Origin: Anniella stebbinsi
Taxonomy: Eukaryota; Chordata; Lepidosauria; Squamata; Anniellidae
Reading direction: 5' to 3'
Length of the DNA: 64,000 bases
Assembly (NCBI GenBank): GCA_029215795.1
Contig: JARDYH010000003.1
Span: forward strand, 106,359,882 to 106,423,881
Positions within the stretch are counted from its first letter, which is position 1. Each line of letters begins with the position of its first letter. Below the pieces are notes generated by a model, which did no database searches, was not told the origin of the DNA, and saw only the letters and a list, made by a program, of their open reading frames with translations. Shown here piece after piece: positions 53,925 to 64,000 of the stretch. A program made the translations under genes and the position numbers.

Positions 53925-54225
53925 CTTCCCTCACAAAAGGTTGAAAGGCTGTCACACAGAGGAGGGCCAGGATCTCTTCTCGATCATCCCAGAGTGCAGG
54001 ACACGGAATAATGGGCTCAAGTTACAGGAAGCCAGATTCCGTCTGGACATCAGGAAAAACTTCCTGACTGTTAGAGCAGTACAACAATTCCCTAGGGAGG
54101 TGGTGGGCTCTCCCACACTAGAAGCATTCAAGATGCAGTTGGACAGCCATCTGTCAGGTATGCTTTAAGGTGGATTCCTGCATTGAGCAAGGTGTTGGAC
54201 TCAACAATCTATGATTTCATTATAA
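53925..54225 (+). mobile_element. CR1 LINE 3' end
   Basis: Decayed ORF2 end (words for LLDHPRVQDTE, then cagattccgtctggacatca ggaaaaacttcctgactgtt agagcagtac) followed by the 3' end: gtggattcctgcattgagca aggtgttggactcaacaatc tatgatttcatt. Typical reptilian CR1 3' region, stops in every frame. Confidence 0.8.
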
Positions 54226-54562
54226 TGCGCCTCCAGATACAATTGATCCTTTCCAGTCTGGCTGTCAGCCTGGTTTTTGGAATGGGAACTGCTTTGGTCA
54301 CCTTGTGACATGAGGCAAACAGGAGTGCAGCCCTATTGATTTTCCAGGACTTCTCAGCAGCGTTCAGCTGTGGATACGCTTCTGGGATGGGGATTGGTGG
54401 TACTATACCGAATGATTCCATTCTTCCCTGACAGACAGAAGGTGGCGCAGGGGAAGTACTGCTTCTCCCCTTGACCAGTGGCCAATGGGGTTCTGCAGAG
54501 TGTTCCGTCTTGTCCCTCATCCTAGTCAATCTCTACATGAAACCGCTGGGTGAAGTTAACTA
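54226..54562 (+). mobile_element. L2-clade LINE fragment (RT core)
   Basis: Frameshifted remnants: a sequence ending GSAECSVLSLILVNLYMKPL GEV corresponds to motif B of family A ([22 protein letters not shown]). Upstream words (LTDRRWRRGS) match the preceding RT part. Heavily decayed. Confidence 0.65.
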
Positions 54563-54639
54563 GGGATTTAGGGGGAAAAGGAACTTCCTGAATCCTGAAC
54601 GATACAAAGAACAATGTCAGAGGAACTAATTTATAAAAG

Positions 54640-55560
54640 TAATAAATTAAGTGAATGCAGCAGCAGTTTTAGCCCTTCTGGATGCAGAAAAGTTGTCTGG
54701 ATCTAGATTTAGAAAACATTGCTATGGAAGGGAAATTCCACCCCCCTCAGTTTCTACATGTAATTCTAAAGCAATAAGAAAACTAGGCATCTGGTTGGAA
54801 AGAGAACATGCCAGGGTTACCCTTGTCATTAGTTTTGCTTGCCATCTTTATTGAGAATCTAGCTATGGATATTTGGAATTATCAAGGAGAGAATCATACA
54901 ATTAATGAGAAATAACATAATGTTGAGTGTCAGATCCTATTAAATCATTACAGTTGATGACAGGGGCAATTTTGGGATATGAATGATTCCAAAACAGAGC
55001 TCCTTGATTTTCATTTAGACAAACAACTATCATATACAATGTTTCTTCCTCTTGGAAAGCAGCCAGTAATGATGGTGGGCAGCAGTGGTGTTCGGAGCTC
55101 GGTCTGCATACATGAATTGACAGTCCTGCTCTGATTTGAGTGCTACCTCTGGGCTTCCCTCACAGTCCCTGCCACAGGCAGATAGACCGTTAGTTTACCT
55201 GCCTACCTGGTATTGCATAGCTAGTTTGACAACCAGATAGAATATGGAAACACATTTGGAAGAAAGACATGCAACTGACATTAAATGTCAGTGGAACACA
55301 ATAAAATAATTGCCAGATAGCATGACTCCAGGGAGACTTAACAAATTACCTAATGGTTGGTGCTGCAATTATGACAGCGCTGGCATGCTGCATGTTCAGT
55401 GGGAATACCCATTGGTACAGAAGGTTTTGTACAAAAATCAGGACAGAAATTAAAGCGATAACAGGATTTGAAATTGTGTTAAATCCCTTAATTATTCCCT
55501 TAGGATGTTTAGAAGAGGTAAGATCAGAACTAGAAATAGAACGTATATACTGATGGCTGC
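54640..55560 (+). pseudogene. L1 ORF2 remnant, third L1 lineage
   Basis: In pieces: AVLALLDAEKL (motif A), then words for ENLAMDIWNYQGENHTIN after the RQGC region (about 54830-54930). Towards 55353-55553 comes the C-terminal knuckle area (HVQWEYPLVQK, KIRTEIKAITGFEIVLNPLI IPLGCL). Many stops and frameshifts. The lineage differs from both L1 copies at 14-20 kb and 33-38 kb and is the oldest of the three. Confidence 0.75.
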
Positions 55561-55639
55561 AAGGATTCTAATATTTGGGAAAGGCGAAGAGTTAGTGTTT
55601 AATTAATGTATTAAATTTACTAATTGGATTAGGGGAAGG

Positions 55640-55890
55640 GAGTTATTTATTTATTACATTTGTATCCTACCTTTCCTCCAAGGTGCTCAAGGTGGTGGAC
55701 ATGGTTGTCTCCCCACCATACCCCACCCACTGTACTCTCACAACAATTTTGTCAGGTAGGTTGAGCTAAGAGATAGTGATTGCCCCAAGGTATTCCAGTG
55801 AACTTTGTGGCTGAGTAGGAATTTGAATCTAGTTTCCCTCCCCACCCAGTCCTAGTCCAACACTATTACCACTATACACTGGTGTGTAAA
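55640..55890 (-). mobile_element. MIR-like, tRNA-headed SINE, near full length, reverse
   Basis: Minus strand: head caccagtgtatagtggtaat agtgttggactaggactggg, then attcctactcagccacaaag ttcactgg, cctacctgacaaaattgttg and accttgagcaccttggagga ... ggatacaaatgtaataaata. Same family as 30487-30735. Confidence 0.75.
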
Positions 55891-56791
55891 ATAATTAATT
55901 GTTTAGATTTTTTTTCTTTTAACTTTGTAGTCAACATACTAAATTAATGAGACTGTGGGTATCATCCTGCTGGATTGATGCTTTATAGTCAGGGGGTTTC
56001 GATCCCCGTCTAGCCTGCGCAGGACGGGATGAGCAAAAGGAGCGACAGAGGACTTTTAGTCGCTCTGCCTCTTCCTTTCCAATTTCTGCTTCAGGGGCCT
56101 TTGAGCGGAGGCTGGGAGGTTTGTGGATCTGGTAGATCCACATCCCGTCTTTTCCATTCCATAGTCCTGCCCCTAAAATACCTATTTCCTCCCCTCACGA
56201 GATTGTGACATCAACTTCAGGAGGGGGGACCCTCTGCGCAGGTTTCCCCAGCAGCTGGGAGAGGTGGGGGCTAGAAATTCAGATGGGGATTCCCTCCTCA
56301 CCAGGTCATAGCTCTACAGACTCGGAGGGGGAAATCCCTGATATCCTATGGCCCCTCAGACAACGTCAAGGATTGCTCTCTGAATTGGATTGAGCTGATG
56401 AAAGATTCATTGGTATGCAAGTTTGTTAAAAGAATTCTGAAATTGTCAGATTAACCTGGATAAATTGTATAATTATATAGTATTTTTTCTCTCTCGCTCT
56501 CTTCTTTTTAGATACTGTAACCGAATGGCAATTAGTACTTAAGAAATTTTATATTTTAATATGCTGTGATTTTTTTTTAAAACCTCTTGGCAGTGACACT
56601 GTGCATTGCTGAGGAAGTGGTGGGGTCAGAGTGGCATAAAATGTTAAGTGTGAACTAGTCCTTTCTTAGAAGAAGATTGAGAAGATTGTGCAAAACGATT
56701 ATAAATATTTAGCTACTTTTTAAAAATCCCACTAGACAACAGTTTAATAAGATTCTGCTATGTTTCTCAGTGACAATATAAAAGTAAATAC

Positions 56792-57019
56792 CAGCTTTTC
56801 CAGAACTTGTTGCATCTGAACATCACGTATTTCTTTCAGTTGGTCTTGGCTCATCCCTTTCCATCGGTCAGTAATCACTCGACCTTCACCAAAAGAGCTG
56901 AGAGCTTGCTGTGGGTTTTCAGAGAGTAGGTCTCCTCTAAGCAGATTTGAGATCTCAGCTATGTTGTCTTCTTCTTCTTGCTGCTTTTCTAGTCTTCTTT
57001 TTTGTTCAGATTCAGCAGC
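56792..57019 (-). CDS. RIBC2: RIBC2, second exon in window
   Basis: 228 bp, 76 codons, both junctions in phase 0. Acceptor ttttaag|GCT, donor CTG|GTATTT. It encodes AAESEQKRRLEKQQEEEDNI, AEISNLLRGDLLSENPQQAL, SSFGEGRVITDRWKGMSQDQ and LKEIRDVQMQQVLEKL. The block GDLLSENPQQA..SFG..RV..DRWKGMS is the strongest identifier of RIBC2 in the window. Downstream residues run directly into RLEEEERQRN of the next exon. No lesion. Confidence 0.95.
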
Positions 57020-57250
57020 CTTAAAAATGACAACAAAGAAGGCAAATCTTATAAAAACAGCAATCATTATCTTTCCAAACTGTATGTGGCTCTCAATTAA
57101 TATGGCAATATATGTTTATATTGCCTGCTACATCAGTGGTGGAGAACCTTCATGCGTCTTAATCTGGATGTCTGGATTCACCTCAGGCCACACCCACTCT
57201 CAACGGCCCCACTCTGGGATATTAATATTATTTGCTCTGTCACACTCTGA

Positions 57251-57419
57251 TTGGGTTTGCACAACACGATAACCCATCATGGGTAATTACGCATGGTAGG
57301 TTGTTGTGTCGTCTGAACCAGACGACTTCCTGCAGAGTGGCTCTTTTCTGGGCAACAAACATGGCTTGTTCTAGGTATTGTGCAACTTATGATGAGTTGG
57401 CATATTGTCTGAACCCAGC
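57251..57419. mobile_element. MITE with TGGGTTCAGACAAC-type inverted ends
   Basis: Left tgggtttgcacaacacgata acccatcatggg. The right end in reverse complement is tgggttcagacaatatgcca actcatcat. About 169 bp, non-coding. Right-end-like fragments appear at about 29760-29805 (gttggttatcatgttgtctg aaccca). Confidence 0.6.
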
Positions 57420-60400
57420 AGAGCCAACCCATTGTGGGTTGTGGTGATGGGGCACAGAGCTGCTTGGCAAGACGGACAAAAATCTCTGCCACTCTTCCCA
57501 AACATGCCTGCCCAGACCACCTCAAGCCCCTCCCCACACACTTTGGAGAGGCTGTCGCTTGATCACCTTTTTTTTTAAAAAAAATTGGAACCAGAAATTT
57601 GTGCAAATTTGTTTGAAATTATTCATTTTGTTGGTCTTTCAGAGGTGCACAAGTGTGCATTTACGGCTGTCCAATATGTATAGCCTTGCCCATGCCCTTA
57701 TATGTTTCAGCTCTCAAAGGAAACAAAGTGTGGTAGGAAAAAACATTATAGCCCCATTTGCGCAAATTTCTGGGGCCGAAAAAAAATACTAAAATAAATT
57801 TCTGCTCCCCCCCAAAAAGCCAGGGAACAAAAAGGGGGGATTATCAGTGTGGGGAAGGGGTAGGGACGGCAGACAAGACGGCTTCTGTCACCAAGGACTC
57901 TAGGATACCAGCTGGAAGTCCGAGGGGAAAGGAGGGGGAGAACACCCCACGGTGAGCCTGATTGTCTGTTGGGCACACTGTGGGTTGTTCTGAAAATAAC
58001 CCACACTTCATAGCTTATTCGCAGGGTCATGTCATGCAAATCCGCTCTCTGTCTCAGAACTATATAGCTGGTAGAGAGAATCTTGTAAAAGAAAGGAGAA
58101 TGCCTGGTTGCAAATGCTGTTTTTTGGGGGGTCGTGTACTGAACAATGTAAAAATCACACCCATAAATCTATCCACTTTTGGCTCTGGCATGCTCGCTGC
58201 TGAACCGGGTACCCCAACAGCTTTCAACCAACGTAATGTAGAACTTGACAGGAAAAAGGTTCCCTACCTGTGTACCACACTATTCTATAACCCTTACTCT
58301 TCATCTTTGACTGAAACTAAGCCTAAATACATGTCACTGAACTTCTGCCTATTTTCCTCCTGTTACCTTCACTTCTGTCTTCCTCTCCAACCTCCCACCC
58401 CCCACAAAGTTTAAATTATATACTCCTTGGGTACTGAGACCTTTTTGTTTATGTTACTCTATAAGATGTGAGGATCATTGATTGTGCTAAATAAATTGAT
58501 TATAAATTGATTTGATAAAAAAGAGTAAATTCCTAAATGATATGCTCTTATACCTAAAACGGCTTGAATGACAGACATTTTAATGTATTATAATAATTGG
58601 CCTATGTTGTTATTCTAATTCAAAGTGTTTTTTAATATATTATTTAAAATATGTTATTTAATTTGAAGATTTATATCCCACTTTTCGACTGCATGGCTCT
58701 CAAGTCTTTCGGCAGATTGCAATAATACAGAACAAATAAAAACAGTCATAAGAAACACACACACAACCCAGCACCCCTCAGCCCTGGGGCCAATGGATGG
58801 GGCCAGAGTGTGCTTCCTTTCCATTCCGCAGCCCAAGGATGCAAGCTCTCTACAGCTGCTCCCTCTATGCCAATGACTGGAGCCAGCCATATATGCACAG
58901 TATCACAAAATACAATTTGTTCAAACGATTTCATTTTAAAGGAAAAAATTATTTAGTCTTTACATTTATTTTGCAGTGTGTATTATCATTTATTGCGATA
59001 AGCCTGACAAAATAAGTGCTGCACAAAATTCTAAAAAAAACCAAACCCCAACAACCCCTGCCCACAGTCTAAATAGCGGCCAACAATAAGAAAAGGAGTT
59101 TAGGCAATGGAAGGAACGGAAAAACTGGAGGCAAGAGGATGCACCTTAAGAAGAAAATTTTAAACCTGACGGGTTTTCAAGTAAAATTCAAATATAGATG
59201 GAGTAGTGCATATGTTAGGAGAAAGAAGTACAGAATGAGAGAGCAAAGACAAGCAACAGAACAGCAAATTTTAAGTTTTTAAAGTAAGAACATAATGAGC
59301 ATGCAGGAAACTTAAAACAGATAAGGAAGAGTTAAAGAATGCAAACATTTAGAAACCGGATTAAAGGAGCTAAAGAAAGGGGAGCCAAGGCAGGGCAGAA
59401 AGAACAAAGAAACATGAGATAAATGAGAATCCGAAGTAAACAGATGGGGCTTTGTGAAATGTGCTCAACCCCATCATTTACTGCCTTCTGGAAATGAACT
59501 AAAACTAATCAGTTTTGTGTAGCTTTTGAAGCAATCTGCTGCTTACTGGTTTTGCTCAACTATGAAAATGTTGAATTTCACTGTTTTGTTGGTTTTAATA
59601 ATTGTATTATTATTATTTTTACAGCAAACTGCTTTTTAAATCCAATTTGAAAACTGGCAATACAAACTCAAGTAAATAAAACGATAGAAGAAAGAGGAGC
59701 AAGATAGGAATGTGGCAAATCAAAAAGTAGGGAAAAAATAAAGAGAACTAGAAGTCTTAAGAGATGAAACTATTAAAGGTAAGAAGGGTAACATTTGACA
59801 AAATTTACGAACTGAAGATGACAACCGTTAGCAGTAAGTGTCTTAACAGAAGGAATAAAGGAAAGGGAAGAATACAAACTTATCTACAGGTACCGAATTA
59901 GGAATAAGAAAGGCAGATGCAGGAGGCAGATGAAAAAGAAGGCAGATGCAGGAGAACTAACTAAATGTTTGATGAGACTCAAGTTAAAAAATTTAAAAAA
60001 CTGCTTGTGACAAAAGCCAAAAGTTCCAAGCCTCCCTCTCTGAGAATTGTTGTGTCTGTCAAAGTTTTCTTCCTCCACAACAGCAAAGCAGGCAGCGCTT
60101 GGAGTCCTTGAGCTTTGCCTGAATACACAAAAGAGCTCTGGTAGATGAGGAAGGAAAAAAATCCCAAATTTAACCTCCCAAAGCTACAGCTATGATCTCA
60201 CCCATAGGTTGGTTGCTCCTGTCTAAGCTACTTAGTTAATAGAAGGGAGCTGACTCAGGTCTGTTTCTTCTCTAAAATACTAGAAGTCTGAATTACCACG
60301 TGTTCAGTCCAAGGGTAAAAATATGAGCTCTACTGCTAAGTAAAAAAAGAAGGGCCCTGCGCCTCTCAGCCTATTCTACCTCACAAGGAAGGTGGGAGTG

Positions 60401-61329
60401 AGGGTATATCTCTGTGTCATACTTCTCATCTTTCATGAAACCCTAACCCATTTTATTTTGGAGGGAATTTTGGAGCTGAGCCAGAATAAACCAATGATTT
60501 AAACATCAAAAGGTCAAACAAATCAAATATCAAGCATCACCGTTGTTGGTTCTGTCTCTTACTGGAATCATTTACCAGAAAATACGAGCCAATTATTAAG
60601 TCGTGCAGGAGACAATTGGAATGGGAGTTTTCTCATAAACTTGGAAGAGTTTTATCCCCAATGCACTATCTAAAAGTGATCCTTTCCACTACCCTAAAAA
60701 TCCTGTATTTTTATTCCCAGAACAAAAGATCGAGCATTTCTAAGAAAAAATGTAAAAACTAATTATTTCTATGTTTGATGGATGCCTCTGAGTGAAATTG
60801 AATAGCTAGTTAATAATGGGGGATTGTTTAGTCCTGGAACAGCTCCGAAAACATTTCATAACAATAGTGTGTTTCATCCAAAAATGTCTTCTCTCCTGAA
60901 CTGTGGCAAATCACTCAAACTCTTCAGTTTAGGTGTTTGTAATGAAACACGTTGGCAGTAGCATGATGTACAGCAAACTTGTACTGCCCAGCATTCTCAA
61001 GAGCTATAAGGCAGATCTAATTTTGCTTGTCCTATATAAGAAGATCAAAGAGTGGAGAGCAAACAAATGTTGAACTACCTGCATGCTCACCGAATACTAT
61101 CTCAACACTTTGAAATAAATGTCTTATGGAACAGCTAACTTCTGCTGCCCTGTCAATTATCATAATGGATTATGTTCCAAAATGAAAAGAAGGAAAAATT
61201 GTATCTAATTTAGACCTAAGAAAGGGTTGAAATCTCGTGCAATACAAGACCCAGCCAAATATAACAGATCCACAGTTGTGTATATTTGCTGTATCAAATA
61301 GACTTCATCATATTAATATTCTGTTCATT

Positions 61330-61510
61330 ATCTAGGGAGCTAAGAGCCATATAAAATAAAGCTATCCTCTTACACCATCACAGTAATCCTGTAAGGGTAA
61401 GTTAGGCTGAGGCTTGCTAATATACAACCAGTGACCTTCAAAGCTGAAGGAAGATATGAACTTGGGGTTTTCTGGACCAAATCCAATACTCTGTCAACTA
61501 GACTTTAATA
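61330..61510 (-). mobile_element. Decayed MIR-like SINE
   Basis: Minus strand: tctagttgacagagtattgg atttggtccagaaaacccca agttcatatcttccttcagc, then aggtcactggttg and cagcctaacttacccttaca ggattactgtgatggtgtaa. Same layout as the SINE at 55640-55890 but older. Confidence 0.55.
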
Positions 61511-61709
61511 AGTCAATGTCTCCTTGGTGGTGATATTTAGATAAATATCCTGGGATAAAGTATATCTGTAGAGGATAGAAAAAATCTTCTTTGAACTACA
61601 TTGTTTTTAACACTTTTCCAGCCTCTTATCTGTTGGACTGTATTATAGAAAACTTGGAAATAATAATATAACTCATTCTTCTTTCCCCCAATAATTAATA
61701 TTAATTTAC

Positions 61710-61828
61710 CAGAGCTTTATTGAATTCCTTAGTAGTGACACAAATGGCTCGTGTTGTTTCTTCATCTATTCTTTGAAGGTCCATAGCCTTTTGATCAAGG
61801 TCCATTCTGTGTTTGTCATGGAGATCAT
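61710..61828 (-). CDS. RIBC2: RIBC2, first exon seen in window
   Basis: 119 bp. Acceptor ccaatttag|AT (two bases complete a split codon), donor GCTCTG|GTAAAT. It encodes DLHDKHRMDLDQKAMDLQRI DEETTRAICVTTKEFNKAL and joins in phase to AAESEQKRRLEKQ. The charged helix fits the middle of RIBC2. Earlier exons (about 180 residues in the usual protein of roughly 380) were not found between 61829 and 64000 and are probably further right. Confidence 0.88.
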
Positions 61829-61914
61829 CTAAATTGGTGAAACAGAATCAGATATGCATCCAAATGTCATAATGTATATTGATATCACTGTGGGGGGAAA
61901 ACCATCCCACTATT

Positions 61915-61922
61915 TAATAATA

Positions 61923-61963
<41 letters not shown>

Positions 61964-62100
61964 TTCTTACCCGCCTCTCCCTCCGGATCAAGGCAGGAAA
62001 TAACATCAGTACCAACAATGTAAAATACAATATACATAATATATACACAGTCCTCTCTTCTGTTGTTTCTATCTGCGCCTCAGAGTCGATTTCATGTTCA
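61915..62100 (-). mobile_element. LINE family A 3' tail
   Basis: (AAT)n at about 61917-61962, then ttcttacccgcctctccctc cggatcaaggcaggaaataa, the reverse complement of the family A terminal stem and 3' UTR. Coding part absent. Confidence 0.75.
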
Positions 62101-62574
62101 AAATATCCCTCTCTTCAGTTCTTGACTCATTTGCCCAAGTCTCAATAAACCAGTAATCCATCTCCACACCAGGCATTTTGCCTGGGATAGCCCCTGGGTG
62201 TAGAGGGAGGGAGGGAGGGCGATCCCGGAAGCAAACAGCCGGGTGCGGAAAGGGACTAATTCTTAGCCCTGGCTTAGTCCCTCTGTTCAATATGAGCATT
62301 CGTGCTCCATGTATCTGAATGCTGTAGGACAACTAACGTGTTGACAGGTTTTGTCCATTGTAAATCTCTCCTCATCTCCACCATCAGTGTGGCTAAGCAA
62401 CCCTGTTACACCTGCTTGATGCACGCCAACTCTAGCAGGCACTCTCCCATTCTGGGAAGGAAAGGAAGCTGGTGGTGGCGACAGGGCCCTACTGCTGATG
62501 CTGCAGCCCTGAAGCTTTTTAAGGTCACCAAAAAAGGAGGTGGATAAGACGCCTCCCAATCATCATTGTAAATC
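62101..62574. other. Unique DNA in RIBC2 upstream intron
   Basis: Frames on both strands at 62069-62627 overlap each other. None has a recognisable domain or joins in phase to RIBC2. A (GGGA)n tract lies at about 62207-62219. Confidence 0.35.
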
Positions 62575-63715
62575 CCCCTGAGTGCTGGAGGGGGCAGGTA
62601 CACCTCCACTGCACCAGTCAATGGCACATTTCCAGGCCCAATTTAAAGTGCTTCTTTTAACCTTTCAGATCTTGAAAGGTTTGGGACCAAGTTATTCGAA
62701 CCCCTTTGCCCATACCAGCCTGCCTGCACTCTGTCATCTGACAACAACTAGGTTGGGGGGCACAGGGGAGGGTGGCCCCATGTCTGAGAGACATGCTGCA
62801 GCTAGGGTGCACCAAGGCCCTTTGTTGCAGGTCTGTAGGCAATCCTTAAAGACGTACTTGCATTGGGTCACTTTCTCTTAAGTTGGTTTTATAATTTTAT
62901 TAGACTCCTGAATGAAAATGTGTAAGTGTAATTGGATTTTAATAGCTGTACTAGTGTCAGCACTGGGCTCAGACTCTCTGCAGAGGCTGTGGGAGAGGAT
63001 ACAGAGTCAGATGAATAACAGTGTGAAGGGGTGGGGGAGGAACTTGAGCCTCAAGGAGACAGAGAAAGGGAAGAACCTTCCAAGGTGCAGAACCATCAGT
63101 TGGATCAAAAAACCCAATCATAACCTCTCCTTTGGTGAGAACATAGCAACTCACAGGGGGGGAAGGAGGTGGGCATGACCGATGAAAGGATCAGACATAT
63201 GATCAAGAGGGAGGAGCTCCATAAGAAACTAAGACGTTCTACAAGGTTGGCCCATTACAAGAGGTCTCTAGGGGAAGATCCTCCCTGAGGGCAGGACACA
63301 GAAAGCCTTTTAGGTTCTGTGCTGCATACTGGTGCCCGATGTTCTCTCCTACTGCTGGGCATCCCTCAAGGAGATCTTTAGGTAAGCTATTTAGTGTTGT
63401 ACAAGCTTAATCAGGGGTCTTAGCATTAGGTTGCCATAAGATGACAAGGTCTGTAACCTCAATTGCTGTTAGACTGATTGATTTGCATTAAAAAATCTAT
63501 TTACTTTGAGACTAACTCCTTTGTTTGACTACACTGGGGAGAGGACTTGAGACTTGACAACTAGGCTGGATATCTTAGTTTTAATCTGTTGGTTCTTATT
63601 GTTATTTTTTGTTTTGAAACGTTGAGCTATTGTTTTTATTGATTTTTGGAAGCTGCCTTAAGAGGGTTTTTACCCTTAAAAGTGGCTTATAACTATTTTT
63701 AATAAACAATATATA
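62575..63715 (+). mobile_element. L2-clade LINE fragment (family C)
   Basis: A frame at 62582-62881 encodes a decayed RT C-terminal block (MAHFQAQFKVLLLTFQILKG LGPSY, GGPMSERHAAARVHQGPLLQ, CRQSLKTYLHWVTF), equivalent to [20 protein letters not shown] in families A and B. The tail-like end (ggaagctgccttaagagggt ttttacccttaaaagtggct tataac, then AATAAACAATATATA) is at about 63648-63715. The stretch between may hold another insertion. Boundaries are approximate. Confidence 0.55.
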
Positions 63716-64000
63716 TAAAAAGAGAACATGGGAAAAAGATGACCCGATGCAACAGAGAGTACTCATTTATTCGTAGTTATAAATTTCAAGGAAGTGCCAT
63801 TTTTTCACCCCATATAATAAGCTGTATCTTCCAAAATTCCCTCTTCACAATTCTAGTGACCCTTGAGAGACTAGGACAATGATGGACATGTATGGCAGAA
63901 AAAGAACAAAAAGAGAGAGAACAAAAGTAAGCCTCTGCTTGAAAGGTTTGACGACCAATAAACTAATCCATGTGCTTAATCCTACATTTTATTTAACTAA
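63716..64000. other. No recognisable feature
   Basis: Unique AT-rich sequence, presumably still within an upstream RIBC2 intron. Confidence 0.3.

Larger units (their letters stand above)
53405..56791 (-). other. RIBC2: RIBC2 intron with CR1, L2-type, L1 and SINE insertions
   Basis: 3387 bp between donor CTG|GTATTT and acceptor CATAG. It holds the elements listed at 53925-54225, 54226-54562, 54640-55560 and 55640-55890. The patch 55975-56395 is GC-richer (frames at 55931-56143 and 56205-56393) without an identified protein. Confidence 0.75.
57020..61709 (-). other. RIBC2: RIBC2 intron
   Basis: 4690 bp between donor CTG|GTAAAT and acceptor TTTTAAG. It contains the MITE at 57251-57419 and the SINE at about 61330-61510. 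The rest is unique, AT-rich and without supported exons, though short frames exist (for example 57962-58414). Confidence 0.75.

Noticed and set aside
55980..56010. tRNA-like word gggtttcgatccccgtc
   Set aside because: Resembles a B box by itself, but there is no A box at the right spacing and no cloverleaf.
62069..62627. Upstream RIBC2 exons on the minus strand
   Set aside because: The frames lack charged-helix RIB43A character, and none ends at a donor leaving one base, as needed to join the exon at 61828.

Overview
This window is vertebrate nuclear DNA, most likely from a lizard or other squamate reptile. That assignment is inference. It rests on the mix of repeats: several L2/CR1-type LINEs, at least three different L1 lineages, a DIRS tyrosine-recombinase retrotransposon, hAT-type DNA transposons with hairpin MITEs, MIR-like and tRNA-derived SINEs, and many (TTA)n/(AAATA)n tails. 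No bacterial or phage gene organisation is present. Most long open frames belong to transposable elements or are chance frames.

Host genes lie on the minus strand. At the right end, four exons (61710-61828, 56792-57019, 53238-53404, 52431-52512) join in phase with consensus splice sites and encode the C-terminal half (about 198 residues) of RIBC2, a RIB43A-type microtubule inner protein of cilia and flagella. The upstream exons lie beyond the right edge or were not recognised. At 5509-5584 a 76-bp signal-peptide exon ends in a consensus donor. In human the next gene downstream of RIBC2, in the same orientation, is FBLN1, so this may be FBLN1 exon 1. If so, about 47 kb of repeat-rich intergenic DNA separates the two genes, and 1-5508 is the start of intron 1.

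Layout: 1-2175 LINE 3' ends; 2595-3527 an unidentified insertion with a 12-bp target duplication; 5.2-6.4 kb the exon and a possible promoter; 7-12 kb LINE fragments and MITEs; 14201-19872 a full-length L1 with a perfect 17-bp target duplication; 20-33 kb MITEs, a solo LTR, LINE tails and SINEs; 33.39-37.96 kb an older L1 split by a LINE insertion; 38-42.4 kb mostly unique DNA with SINE/CR1 relics; 42475-45444 a hAT-like element holding a second hAT that holds a GC-rich palindrome; 45532-51383 a complete DIRS1-type retrotransposon; 52.3-64 kb the RIBC2 3' end with intronic repeats.

The most notable single object is the DIRS element. It has 129-bp inverted terminal repeats with no difference that I can see, an internal complementary region matching both outer ends, and three uninterrupted frames (Gag, RT/RNase H, tyrosine recombinase). 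It therefore looks young and possibly competent. All alignments were done by eye, so identity statements are readings and not computed scores.
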